From NCBI GenBank assembly GCA_002898715.1, contig BEIA01000003.1:1-48528 (forward strand): DNA of 48,528 nucleotides. Reading direction: 5' to 3'. Source of the stretch: a bacterium HR24. GTDB lineage: Bacteria > Chloroflexota > Dehalococcoidia > SM23-28-2 > HRBIN24. Positions 7,080 through 15,496 of this stretch are shown piece after piece. Under the pieces are notes generated by a model. It was given only the letters and a program-made list of their open reading frames with translations. It did not search any database and was not told where the DNA came from. Numbering within the stretch: position 1 is the first letter of the stretch; every line of letters begins with the position of its first letter. The translations under genes and the position numbers were made by a program.

Positions 7080-8171
7080 TTGGCGGTGAACGTCTACATA
7101 CCGACGCCGTTCCGCAAGCTGGCGGGGAACCAGGCCTACGTGCAGGCCGAGGGCCAGACGGTGCAGGAGGTGCTGGAGCACCTGGCCCGGCGCTACCCGG
7201 GCCTGGCCACCATGGTCTTCGATCAGGATCGGCGCATCCAAGCCCACATCAACGTCTACCTGAACAGCCAGGAGATCCACAGCCTGCAGGGGCCCGATAC
7301 GCCGGTGCGCGATGGCGACGAGGTGGCCGTAATCCCTGCCCTGGCGGGCGGACAGGTGCTCACGCCGGAGCAGGTCATGCGCTATTCGCGGCACATCATC
7401 ATGCCCCAGGTGGGGCCAGTGGGCCAGCGCAAGCTCATGGCCGCCAGGGTGTTGGTGGTGGGCGCGGGTGGCCTGGGCGGGCCGGCCGCCCTGTACCTGG
7501 CGCTGGCCGGGGTCGGGACCATCGGCATAGTCGATTTCGACGTGGTGGACCTGTCCAACCTGCAGCGGCAGGTCCTGCACCAGAACGACGACGTGGGCAA
7601 GCCCAAGACCCAGTCGGCCAAGGAGACGCTCCTCGCCTACAACCCGGACGTGAACGTGGTGCTGCACGAGGCGCCCCTCACGTCCGACAACGCCATGGAC
7701 ATCATCCCCCAGTACGACATCGTCATAAACGGGGCCGACAACTTCACTACCCGCTACCTGGTCAACGATGCCTGTTACTTCGCCCGCAAGCCGCTGGTAG
7801 ATGCTGCTATCCTGATGTTCGATGCCCAGCTGACGGTGTTCGTGCCCGGACAGGGCTGCTACCGCTGCCTGTTTCCTTCGCCGCCGCCGCCCGGCGCGGT
7901 GCCCAACTGCGCCGAGGCAGGGGTGCTGGGGGCGCTGACCGGTGTCATAGGCTCGCTGCAGGCCATCGAGGCCATGAAGCTCATCCTGGGCATCGGCGAG
8001 CCCATGGTGGGCAGGCTGCTGCTCTACGATGCCCTCTCGGGGGAGTTCCGGGTGGTGAAGGTGCGGCGGGACCCCAAGTGCCCGCTGTGCGGCGACGACC
8101 CCACCATCACCGAGCTCATCGACTACGAAGGGTTCTGCGGCGCGCCCTTCCCGGGTCGGGACGAGGCGTAG
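7080..8171 (+). CDS. Fusion of a CysO-like sulfur carrier and a MoeB/ThiF-type E1 activating enzyme
   Basis: A 363-residue two-domain protein. Residues 1-91 are a CysO-like carrier whose diglycine (Gly90-Gly91) is followed directly by QVLTPEQ and the E1 domain. The E1 part has the nucleotide-binding GAGGLGGPAALYLALAGVG, the asparagine/arginine region LSNLQRQVLHQ, the likely catalytic Cys277 in NCAEAGVLG, and two zinc pairs (CYRC and CPLC). It should adenylate the C-termini of carriers for thiocarboxylation. The start is TTG at 7080 or GTG at 7086, both behind AGGAGGAGAGGAG. It is probably the shared activator for the free carriers at 5083 and 8221. Confidence 0.9.
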   Translation: MAVNVYIPTPFRKLAGNQAYVQAEGQTVQEVLEHLARRYPGLATMVFDQDRRIQAHINVYLNSQEIHSLQGPDTPVRDGDEVAVIPALAGGQVLTPEQVMRYSRHIIMPQVGPVGQRKLMAARVLVVGAGGLGGPAALYLALAGVGTIGIVDFDVVDLSNLQRQVLHQNDDVGKPKTQSAKETLLAYNPDVNVVLHEAPLTSDNAMDIIPQYDIVINGADNFTTRYLVNDACYFARKPLVDAAILMFDAQLTVFVPGQGCYRCLFPSPPPPGAVPNCAEAGVLGALTGVIGSLQAIEAMKLILGIGEPMVGRLLLYDALSGEFRVVKVRRDPKCPLCGDDPTITELIDYEGFCGAPFPGRDEA

Positions 8172-8196
8172 GTATGCGCAAAATAGACAGCGCAAT

Positions 8197-8202
8197 TATA
8201 AT
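8197..8202 (+). promoter_or_regulatory. Possible -10 element before the third carrier gene
   Basis: A perfect TATAAT sits in the 49-base gap before the carrier at 8221. No good -35 is seen 16-18 bases upstream, so it may be an internal promoter or chance. The gap is unusually AT-rich for this window. Confidence 0.35.
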
Positions 8203-8220
8203 GAAGTGCGGGCAGGTGCC

Positions 8221-8505
8221 ATGACGGTCGAAGTGAGGCTGACGGCCAACCTCCAGCGCCTGGCCGGGGGCCAGCGCGCGGTGCAGGTGGAGGCCCACAC
8301 GGTGGGCGAGCTCCTCGAGCGCCTGGACCATATGTACCCGGGCTTCAAGAGCAGCGTACTCGATAACGGTCAGTTGCACCGCTTCGTCAACATCTTCCTG
8401 AACGACGAGGACATACGCTTCCTGCAGCAACTGGAGACCCCCCTGAAGGACGGGGACGTGGTCTCCATCTTGCCGGCCCTGGCCGGGGGACAAAGTGGGC
8501 CCTGA
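8221..8505 (+). CDS. CysO-like sulfur carrier protein 3 with C-terminal extension
   Basis: A 94-residue ubiquitin-fold carrier closely resembling mycobacterial CysO (HRFVNIFLNDEDIRFLQQLE). Unlike the carrier at 5083, its diglycine (Gly89-Gly90) is followed by QSGP, so it would need trimming before an E1 could use it. Such processing by a JAMM protease is known for QbsE in Pseudomonas and HcyS-type carriers in Wolinella, but no such protease gene is in the window. The ATG at 8221 is preferred over a GTG at 8206. It overlaps the annotated start of cysM, its presumed acceptor enzyme. Confidence 0.85.
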   Translation: MTVEVRLTANLQRLAGGQRAVQVEAHTVGELLERLDHMYPGFKSSVLDNGQLHRFVNIFLNDEDIRFLQQLETPLKDGDVVSILPALAGGQSGP

Positions 8506-9499
8506 AGGAGTCGGCTCCAGGGGCGAGGGGCCCTTGGCAGTTGTCAGGCGGGGCGGTCGCGTCTACGGCAACATCCTGGAGTGCATAGGCGACACGCCCC
8601 TGGTGGAGCTGCGCAGCTTCAGTCCTAAGCCGGGGGTGCGCATATTCGCCAAGCTGGAGGGCCAGAACCCCACCGGCAGCCTGAAGGACCGCATCGCCCT
8701 GTACATGATCAGGGCGGCCGAGGAGTCGGGACAGCTCACCCCGGGCAAGGTCATCCTGGAGCCCACCAGCGGCAACACCGGCATCAGCCTGGCCATGGTG
8801 GCCAGGATGAAGGGCTATCGTCTCATCTGCGTCCTGCCCGATAACGTGACCCCGGAGCGCGAGCAGCTCATTCGCTCCTTCGGCGCCGAAGTGGTGTATG
8901 CCCGCGGCGCCCGCTCCACCAACGACGCCATCGCCCTGGCCCAGAAGATGCTGGAGGAGGACCCCGAGCGCTACTACATGCCCTACCAGTACGGCAACGA
9001 GCACAACCCCCGCGCCCACTACGAGACCACTGCCGAGGAGATCATCCGCGACCTGCCCGAGGTGGACGTGTTCGTGGCGGGGCTGGGCACCGGTGGGACG
9101 CTGACGGGAGTGGGGAGGCGCCTCAAAGAGCACAATCCCAACGTGAAGGTGGTAGCCACCGTGCCTCACCCGGGAGACCTTGTACAGGGCCTGCGCAGCC
9201 TGGAGGAAGGTTTCATCCCGCCGGTGCTGGACGAGTCGGTGCTGGACGGCCGCTTCGTGGTGGACTCTCGTACCTCCTTCGCCATGACGAAGGAACTGCT
9301 CGAGCGGGAAGGCATCTTCGCCGGCATCTCTTCCGGAGCGGTGCTGAGGACGGCCCTCAAGGTGGCCGAACGCCTGGAGCGGGGCAACATCGTCTGCCTT
9401 CTCGCCGACGGCGGCTGGAAGTACCTGTCTACCGGCCTCTGGCTCAAGACCTACGACGACCTGCGCCCCGAGGACGTGGAAGGCAAGGTCTGGTGGTAG
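8495..9499 (+). CDS. cysM: CysM-type cysteine synthase using a protein thiocarboxylate
   Basis: A 334-residue fold-type II PLP enzyme. Lys64 in GSLKDR binds PLP, and [14 protein letters not shown] and GLGTGGTLTGVG are the usual loops. It follows mycobacterial CysM rather than CysK in LRSLEEGF (holding the arginine linked to O-phosphoserine recognition), GISSGAVL, DGGWKYLSTG and a C-terminus ending EGKVWW. In Mycobacterium tuberculosis that enzyme joins O-phosphoserine with CysO thiocarboxylate. The neighbouring carrier and E1 support the same chemistry. The start is uncertain: GTG at 8495 overlaps the carrier, while TTG at 8534 lies behind GAGGGG. Confidence 0.9.
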   Translation: MGPEGVGSRGEGPLAVVRRGGRVYGNILECIGDTPLVELRSFSPKPGVRIFAKLEGQNPTGSLKDRIALYMIRAAEESGQLTPGKVILEPTSGNTGISLAMVARMKGYRLICVLPDNVTPEREQLIRSFGAEVVYARGARSTNDAIALAQKMLEEDPERYYMPYQYGNEHNPRAHYETTAEEIIRDLPEVDVFVAGLGTGGTLTGVGRRLKEHNPNVKVVATVPHPGDLVQGLRSLEEGFIPPVLDESVLDGRFVVDSRTSFAMTKELLEREGIFAGISSGAVLRTALKVAERLERGNIVCLLADGGWKYLSTGLWLKTYDDLRPEDVEGKVWW

Positions 9500-9535
9500 G
9501 CCCCGAGTCGCAGGGCCGCCGCCCTGGCCCCGTGC

Positions 9536-9541
9536 TATACT
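9536..9541 (+). promoter_or_regulatory. -10 element of the degV-recG unit
   Basis: TATACT lies 29 bases before the degV start. A small hairpin, CAGGGC/GCCCTG (9511-9526), overlaps the expected -35 position. It has no T-run, so it may be an operator or chance. Confidence 0.4.
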
Positions 9542-9570
9542 AGCCCTAGCCTTCGCTCCGGAGGTGGCGC

Positions 9571-10416
9571 TTGCCGGTAAAGATCGTCACCGACAGCACG
9601 GCCGACCTTCCGGCGGAGATCGTGCGCGAGCTGGACATCGCCGTCGTCCCGCTGACTGTCATCTTCGGCGACCGGGCCTACAGGGAGGGGGTGGACATCG
9701 ACCATGAGACCTTCTACCGCCTCCTCCAGGAGAGCAAGACGCTGCCCACCACTTCCGCTCCCTCGGTGGGGGAGTTGCTGCAGGCCTACGAGGAGCTGGC
9801 ACGCGAGAGCGAGGAGCTTGTCTGCATCCACCTCTCCTCCAAGCTCTCGGCCACATATAACAACGCCTGTCGTGCCGCCGAGGCGCTGCGCGAGCGTGGC
9901 GTCCGCATCGAGGTGGTGGACTCCCTGAACGTCTCCATGGGGATGGGGTTCACCGTGATGGCGGCTGCCCGGGCTGCCCGGGGCGGGGCCAGCATGGAGC
10001 AGGTGCTCGCCATCGCCCGTCATTGCGTGGAGAGGGTGCGCCTGTACTTCGTGCTGGACACCCTGGAGTACCTGAGGCGCGGGGGCCGCATCGGTCGCGC
10101 CCGCGCCTTCCTGGGCTCGCTGCTGCATGTCAAGCCCATCCTCTCCCTCCGGGAGGGCGAGGTGCACCCGGAGGGCCGAGTGCGCACGCGGCAGCAGGCC
10201 CGCGAGCGTCTGGTTCAGCTGGCAGTGGCTGCCCCCCGCATCAGGGAGCTGGGCGTGGGCTACACGACCGACCGCGAGGAGGCCGAGGCCCTGTTGGAGC
10301 GGCTGCAGCCTATGCTGCCCCACGCCAGGGCCCACCTGGTGCGCATCGGGCCGGTGGTAGGCACCCACGCTGGCCCTGGCCTGCTGGGGGTCGGTACCCT
10401 GGAAGGGGAGGAGTGA
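9571..10416 (+). CDS. degV: DegV-family fatty-acid-binding protein
   Basis: A 281-residue DegV protein. The first motif VKIVTDSTADLPAEI is diagnostic. LPTTSAPSVGELLQAYEE and LSSKLSATYNNA supply the conserved threonine and serine that hold the fatty-acid carboxylate. The second domain contains TLEYLRRGGRIGRA and KPILSLREGEV. In Gram-positive bacteria such proteins (FakB) present fatty acids to the kinase FakA; no fakA is in the window. Translation starts at TTG with GGAGGTGG upstream. It lies 73 bases before recG on the same strand, a common pairing. Confidence 0.92.
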   Translation: MPVKIVTDSTADLPAEIVRELDIAVVPLTVIFGDRAYREGVDIDHETFYRLLQESKTLPTTSAPSVGELLQAYEELARESEELVCIHLSSKLSATYNNACRAAEALRERGVRIEVVDSLNVSMGMGFTVMAAARAARGGASMEQVLAIARHCVERVRLYFVLDTLEYLRRGGRIGRARAFLGSLLHVKPILSLREGEVHPEGRVRTRQQARERLVQLAVAAPRIRELGVGYTTDREEAEALLERLQPMLPHARAHLVRIGPVVGTHAGPGLLGVGTLEGEE

Positions 10417-10489
10417 GCCCATACGGCCCCGGCGCCTCAGCCGGGGCACTCGCGGCGCGACGGCGTGCGTGGGGAGGGGAAGACGCAGC

Positions 10490-12928
10490 TTGACGGCACG
10501 GCTCGAGGAGCTGCGAAAGGTCCTGGAGCTGGAGCGCGCCAGGAAGTTCACCGATACCGCCGTAGTAGGGGGTCTGGACGCCTATCTGAGGCGCTTCCTG
10601 GCCGCCAACCCCCTGCCCGATGGCCATGAGGTTCGGCGTGTGCTCTCGGTCCTACCGCCGAAGGGCTATGCCTCGCTCCACCCCATCCAGCGCCGGCGGA
10701 TAGTCGACGCCCTGCTGAGGGCCATCTCGGGGCCGCAGCGCCAGGCAGGCCGGCGGTGGCCGCGGGAGGCGGCGGACGAGCGACCAGCGGCGCCTCTCTC
10801 TCCGAGCAGCCCTGTCACTGTGCTTCGTGGGGTCAGCCGCACCTATGCTGCCAAGCTGGAGCGCCTGGGAGTGCGGACGGTGGGCGACCTGCTATACCAC
10901 TTTCCCCACCGTTACAACGACTATGCGGCCATCCGTCCCATCTCCCAACTGGTGATAGGGGAGGAGCAGACCGTTATCGCCACTGTGTGGACGGCGGGTC
11001 AGGCCTCCCTGGGTGGTCGCAAGGCTACCGAGGCCGTGGTGGGCGACAAGACGGGCACTCTGCGCCTGGTCTGGTGGGGGCAGACCCACGTGGCCCGTCA
11101 GCTCCGCCCGGGCATGCAGGCCGCCTTCTCGGGTAAGGTGACGGTCTTCCGCGGCCAGCGCCAGATGGAGAACCCCGAATGGGAGCCCCTCGACCAGGAG
11201 TCCGTCAATACCCGTCGGCTGGTGCCGGTATACCCCAGCACCGAGGGGCTTTCGCAGCGTTTCTTGCGTCGCTTGACGCGAGAGGCCCTGGACGCTTGCG
11301 CCCACCAGGTTCCCGAGGCCTTGCCAGATTCGCTGCGGGCCCGTTTAGGGCTGGTGCCCGTCGCGGAGGCCCTCTGGCAGATGCATTTCCCCGATAACCG
11401 GCAGCGGGCCGAGGAAGCGCGCCGTCGCTTCGCCTTCGAGGAGTTGCTGACCATCGAGCTGGGAGTCATGCGCCGGCGCAAGGAGTGGCAGGAGGGGGCG
11501 AGCGCGCCTGCCCTGACTCTGCCGGAGGAGGTGCTCCGCGCCTTCGTCTCGTCGCTGCCCTTCGCGCTCACCAGCGCTCAGCAGCGGGCCATCGGCGAGG
11601 TACTGGCCGACCTGGCCCGCGCTGTGCCCATGAGCCGCTTGCTGGAGGGCGATGTGGGCAGCGGCAAGACGGTGGTGGCGGCGGCGGCGCTGCTGGCCGC
11701 GGCCTGGTCCGGCTGGCAGGGGGCTATCATGGCCCCCACCGAGATCCTGGCCGAGCAGCACTTTCGCACCCTGTGTCGCCTGTTCGGCGCTGGGGGTGAA
11801 GGGCCAGCGGGCGATGGCCCGTGGTTCGGCCTCTCGGGCCCGGGATATGCTGTCGCATGCCCACCCTATCTGGACAGGCCGCTGCGCATCGGGCTCCTCG
11901 TCGGTGGCCTCCGGCCTGGCGAAAAGGCACAGGTGCAGGAGGCCATCGCCAGGGGAGAAGTGGACATCGCCGTGGGCACCCACGCCCTCATCCAGGAGCA
12001 TGTGCAGTTCGCTCGCCTGGGGCTGGCGGTCATCGACGAGCAGCACCGCTTCGGCGTGGTGCAGCGCGCGGCCCTGCGCGAGAAGGGGCAGAGTCCCCAC
12101 GTGCTGGTGATGACGGCCACGCCCATTCCCCGCACTCTGGCCCTGACCATATATAGCGACCTCGACATAACCGTGCTGGACGAAATGCCGCCCGGCCGGC
12201 CGCCGGTGAAGACCTACCGGCTGCGGCCCCACCAACGGCAGCAAGCGTACGATTTCATCCGCCGCCAGGTCCGGCAGGGTCGGCAGGCATACGTCGTCTG
12301 CCCCCTCATCGAGGAGTCGGAGGCGGTGGCCGCCCGCGCCGCCGAGGCGGAGTACGAGCGCCTTTCCCGGGAGGTGTTCCCGGACCTGCGCCTGGGCCTG
12401 ATGCACGGACGCATGTCGTCGCGCGAGCGGGACGAGACGATGCGGCGCTTCCGCGATGGCGAGCTGGACATTCTGGTGACCACCACGGTGGTGGAGGTGG
12501 GCGTGGACGTACCCAACGCCACTGTGGTCCTCATCGAGGCGGCCGACCGATTCGGGCTGGCCCAGCTCCACCAGCTCCGGGGACGGGTGCGCAGGGGCCA
12601 GCACCAGAGCTTCTGTCTGCTCCTCTCGGAGAACGCGTCCGAGGAAGCACAGGAGCGGCTGCGCATCCTGGAGACGGTGCACGACGGCTTCCGGCTGGCG
12701 GAGGAGGACCTGCGCCTGCGCGGGCCGGGCGAGTACTTCGGCGTGCGCCAATCGGGCCTGCCCGACCTGAAGGTCGCCAGCATCGCCGATGTTGCCCTCA
12801 TCGAGCTGGCCCGGCAGGAGGCGATGCGCATCCTGGACGAGGATCCCGACCTGTCGCGGCCCGAGCACCGGCTCCTGGGCCGGCGCCTTTCCCGTCTATG
12901 GGAAGGGCTCACGGCCGAAGTTAGCTAG
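10490..12928 (+). CDS. recG: ATP-dependent DNA helicase RecG
   Basis: An 812-residue superfamily 2 helicase that remodels stalled forks and Holliday junctions. An N-terminal helical extension of about 110 residues, common in this phylum, precedes the wedge domain (YHFPHRYNDY near residue 140). The helicase motifs follow: Walker A GDVGSGKTVVA, DEQH box VIDEQHRFG, motif III MTATPIPRTLAL, motif V VVEVGVDVPNA and motif VI QLRGRVRRG. The TTG at 10490 is chosen because GGGAGGGG lies eleven bases upstream; a GTG at 10469 would place that site inside the coding region. It follows degV. Confidence 0.95.
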   Translation: MTARLEELRKVLELERARKFTDTAVVGGLDAYLRRFLAANPLPDGHEVRRVLSVLPPKGYASLHPIQRRRIVDALLRAISGPQRQAGRRWPREAADERPAAPLSPSSPVTVLRGVSRTYAAKLERLGVRTVGDLLYHFPHRYNDYAAIRPISQLVIGEEQTVIATVWTAGQASLGGRKATEAVVGDKTGTLRLVWWGQTHVARQLRPGMQAAFSGKVTVFRGQRQMENPEWEPLDQESVNTRRLVPVYPSTEGLSQRFLRRLTREALDACAHQVPEALPDSLRARLGLVPVAEALWQMHFPDNRQRAEEARRRFAFEELLTIELGVMRRRKEWQEGASAPALTLPEEVLRAFVSSLPFALTSAQQRAIGEVLADLARAVPMSRLLEGDVGSGKTVVAAAALLAAAWSGWQGAIMAPTEILAEQHFRTLCRLFGAGGEGPAGDGPWFGLSGPGYAVACPPYLDRPLRIGLLVGGLRPGEKAQVQEAIARGEVDIAVGTHALIQEHVQFARLGLAVIDEQHRFGVVQRAALREKGQSPHVLVMTATPIPRTLALTIYSDLDITVLDEMPPGRPPVKTYRLRPHQRQQAYDFIRRQVRQGRQAYVVCPLIEESEAVAARAAEAEYERLSREVFPDLRLGLMHGRMSSRERDETMRRFRDGELDILVTTTVVEVGVDVPNATVVLIEAADRFGLAQLHQLRGRVRRGQHQSFCLLLSENASEEAQERLRILETVHDGFRLAEEDLRLRGPGEYFGVRQSGLPDLKVASIADVALIELARQEAMRILDEDPDLSRPEHRLLGRRLSRLWEGLTAEVS

Positions 12929-12966
12929 GTGCGCCCCGGCTGCCCTTGCGTTAGAATGCTCATGGA

Positions 12967-12996
12967 GCCGCCCGCGCGAGGGGCGGCGTCGCTTTT
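12967..12996 (+). terminator. Possible terminator or leader hairpin between recG and argS
   Basis: GCCGCCC (12967-12973) and GGGCGGC (12981-12987) form a strong stem with a seven-base loop. TTTT follows five bases later. A -10-like TAGAAT lies at 12952-12957, so the hairpin may instead be in the argS leader. Confidence 0.35.
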
Positions 12997-13006
12997 GGGA
13001 CGACCT

Positions 13007-14662
13007 GTGGTCAGGCGAGACATCGAGGCTCTGGTGCAGGAGGCGGCCCGCCGCGCTATGGATGCGGGGGCACTCCCCCACGTCTCCCTGCCGGAGTCGA
13101 CGGTGGAACGACCCCAGCGCCCGGAGCACGGCGACTACGCCTCCAATATAGCCTTGCGGCTGGCCCGGGCCGCCGGCACCACACCGCTGGCGCTGGCGGA
13201 GGCCATCGCTGCGCGCATCCCCGAAAGCGATATCGTGGCCCGGGTGGAGGTCGCGCCCCCGGGGTTCATCAACTTCCGCCTGTCGCCCGCCTGGCTGGCC
13301 AGGCAGGTGGAAGAGGTGCTGCGCCAGGGCGACGCCTTCGCCAGGGTGGACGTCGGCCGGGGCCAGCGGGTCCAGGTGGAGTACGTATCGGCCAACCCCA
13401 CCGGCCCCCTGACGGTGGCGGCCGGCCGGGGGCTGGCCATCGGCGACACGCTGGCCAACTTGCTGGAGGCCACCGGACACCAGGTGGAGCGGGAGTACTA
13501 CATCAACGACGCCGGCACCCAGACGGAGACCTTCGCCGCAACGCTGTTCGCTCGCTATCGCCAGCTCCACGGCCAAGCCGTCGAGGTGCCGCCTGGTGCG
13601 TACACTGGCGAGTACGTCATCGACCTGGCCCGCGAAGCAAAAGAGCGCTTCGGCGACCGCTTCCTCGCTTACGCCGAGGGCCCCTGCCCGCCGGAGTTGC
13701 ACGACTTCGGCATGCAGCGAATGCTGGAGCGGATACGGGAAGACCTGGCCCTTATGGGCGCCCATTACGATTCCTGGTTCAGCGAGCGCTCCCTGTACCC
13801 CGAGCCGTACCAGACGGTGATGCGTCTGCTGGAGGAGCGGGGCTACGTGGCCCGCAAGGAGGGCGCAGTCTGGTTCACTTCCTCCGCCCTGGGCGAGGAC
13901 AAGGACAACGTGCTGGTGCGCTCCAACGGCCGGCCGACCTACTTCGCCTCCGATATCGCTTACCACTACCACAAGTTTTTGGTCCGCGGATACGACCGCG
14001 TAGTGGACATATGGGGCGCCGACCACCAGGGCCACGTGCCGCGCATGAAAGCAGCGGTAGCGGCCCTGGGCATCGACCCCGAGCGGCTGGTCATCATCAT
14101 CCACCAGCTCGTCACGCTGAAGCGCGGCGGCGAGGAGGTACGGGTGTCCAAGCGGGCGGGCGAGATCGTAACCCTCCGGGAGGTGGTGGAGGAGGTGGGA
14201 GCGGACGCGTGCCGCTTCTTCTTCCTGTCGCGGGCGCCCAATTCGCACATGGACTTCGACCTGGAGCTGGCCGCTCGCCAGTCCGCTGAGAACCCGGTCT
14301 ATTACGTGCAGTATGCCCATGCCCGCATGGCCGGCATCCTGGCCCATGCCCGCGAGCGCGTGCCCGACTACGCCGATGGCGACGTGTCCCTGTTGCGAGA
14401 GGACGTGGAGCTGGCGCTGGTGCGCCAGTTGCTGCGCCTCCCCGAACTGGTCGAGACGGCTGCCCGCAAGCTGGAGCCTCACTTGCTCCCCTATTACGCC
14501 ATCGACCTGGCCACGGCCTTCCACGACTTCTACGAGCGTTGCCGGGTCGTATCCGAAGACGTGCCGCTCTCCAAGGCCAGACTGAAGCTGGTGGCGGCCA
14601 CCAAGGGCGTGCTCGCCCGCACGCTGGGCCTGATGGGCATGTCTGCCCCCGACCGCATGTGA
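13007..14662 (+). CDS. argS: Arginyl-tRNA synthetase with degenerate HIGH motif
   Basis: A 551-residue class I synthetase. It has the N-terminal Add-1 domain (RPEHGDYASNIALRLA), the catalytic core SANPTGPL, EREYYINDAGTQ, GADHQGHVPRMKAAV and an SKRAG loop in place of KMSKS, and a C-terminal DALR domain (YYAIDLATAFHDFYERC). The HIGH signature, normally HVGH after NPTGPL, reads TVAA here (13412-13423), so both histidines are missing. GTG at 13007 fits the family's start. The open frame reaches back to 12929, but that stretch holds a hairpin and no homologous sequence. No other argS lies in the window. Confidence 0.92.
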   Translation: MVRRDIEALVQEAARRAMDAGALPHVSLPESTVERPQRPEHGDYASNIALRLARAAGTTPLALAEAIAARIPESDIVARVEVAPPGFINFRLSPAWLARQVEEVLRQGDAFARVDVGRGQRVQVEYVSANPTGPLTVAAGRGLAIGDTLANLLEATGHQVEREYYINDAGTQTETFAATLFARYRQLHGQAVEVPPGAYTGEYVIDLAREAKERFGDRFLAYAEGPCPPELHDFGMQRMLERIREDLALMGAHYDSWFSERSLYPEPYQTVMRLLEERGYVARKEGAVWFTSSALGEDKDNVLVRSNGRPTYFASDIAYHYHKFLVRGYDRVVDIWGADHQGHVPRMKAAVAALGIDPERLVIIIHQLVTLKRGGEEVRVSKRAGEIVTLREVVEEVGADACRFFFLSRAPNSHMDFDLELAARQSAENPVYYVQYAHARMAGILAHARERVPDYADGDVSLLREDVELALVRQLLRLPELVETAARKLEPHLLPYYAIDLATAFHDFYERCRVVSEDVPLSKARLKLVAATKGVLARTLGLMGMSAPDRM

Positions 14663-14668
14663 GGGGGC

Positions 14669-15484
14669 ATGGGCGCCGCGCTACCCGTCTCGGCCAGCGG
14701 CAAGTCCGCCCTCGATGTGGCGCGTGAGTGCGCACAGGCAGCAGGCCGCATCCTCTGTGAACGCTTCGGCCCGCGGCAGGCAGTGCGGGCCAAGGGCCGC
14801 CGCGATTTCGTTACCGAGGCTGATGTGCTGGCCGAAAGGGAGACGCTGCGACTGCTGGCCCGGGAGTTCCCGGGGCACGCCGTGCTCTCCGAGGAGACGG
14901 CCGGCAGCACCCCAGCCGGCGACGGCTGGGCGTGGGTGGTGGACCCCCTGGACGGCACGCATAACTATTCCCGTGGCATCCCCCACTTCTGCTACAGCAT
15001 CGCCCTGTGCCGCGACGGGCGTCCCCTGCTGGCGCTGACCTACGCGCCCCTGCTGGGCGAGGAGTTCCTGGCGGTGGCCGGGCAGGGCTGCTCAGTGAAC
15101 GGCCAGCCCGCCCGTGTGTCGGGGGCCGAGTCGGTGTCCCAGTCCCTCATTGGCATCGACCTGGGCTACGACGATGCCAGAGCGTCCCATCTGCTGGATA
15201 CCATGCGCTCCCTCTGGCCTGACATGATGGGCTTTCGGCTGATGGGTTCGGCTGCCCTCGGCCTGGCCTACGCCGCCTGCGGCCGGTTCGATATCTACGT
15301 GCACCACAATCTGAAGCCGTGGGACGTGGCGGCGGGCATTCTTCTGGTGGAAGAGGCGGGGGGCCTGATCCTGGACAGAGACGGCGGGCCGGCGCGGCTG
15401 GACAGCCAGGGGGTCATCGCGGGGTCGCCGGGCGCAGTCCAGGATCTGATGGCGCGGGCCGCGGGCCGGCCCTGGCGGACCTAG
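14669..15484 (+). CDS. Inositol monophosphatase-family phosphatase
   Basis: A 271-residue Mg-dependent, Li-sensitive-type phosphatase. The metal ligands are visible as EET (near residue 75), DPLDGTHNYSRG (about residues 92-103) and WDVAAGILLVEEAGG (about residue 217). Substrates in the family include inositol-1-phosphate, fructose-1,6-bisphosphate, 3'-phosphoadenosine-5'-phosphate and histidinol phosphate. The sequence alone does not decide among them. CysQ-type activity would fit the sulfur genes, but those are 5 kb away. It follows argS by six bases and is probably co-transcribed. Confidence 0.85.
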   Translation: MGAALPVSASGKSALDVARECAQAAGRILCERFGPRQAVRAKGRRDFVTEADVLAERETLRLLAREFPGHAVLSEETAGSTPAGDGWAWVVDPLDGTHNYSRGIPHFCYSIALCRDGRPLLALTYAPLLGEEFLAVAGQGCSVNGQPARVSGAESVSQSLIGIDLGYDDARASHLLDTMRSLWPDMMGFRLMGSAALGLAYAACGRFDIYVHHNLKPWDVAAGILLVEEAGGLILDRDGGPARLDSQGVIAGSPGAVQDLMARAAGRPWRT

Positions 15485-15496
15485 GCCCCATCTCCT

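Noticed and set aside
9511-9526. CAGGGC/GCCCTG hairpin after cysM as a terminator
   Set aside because: No T-run follows and it overlaps the promoter region of degV.
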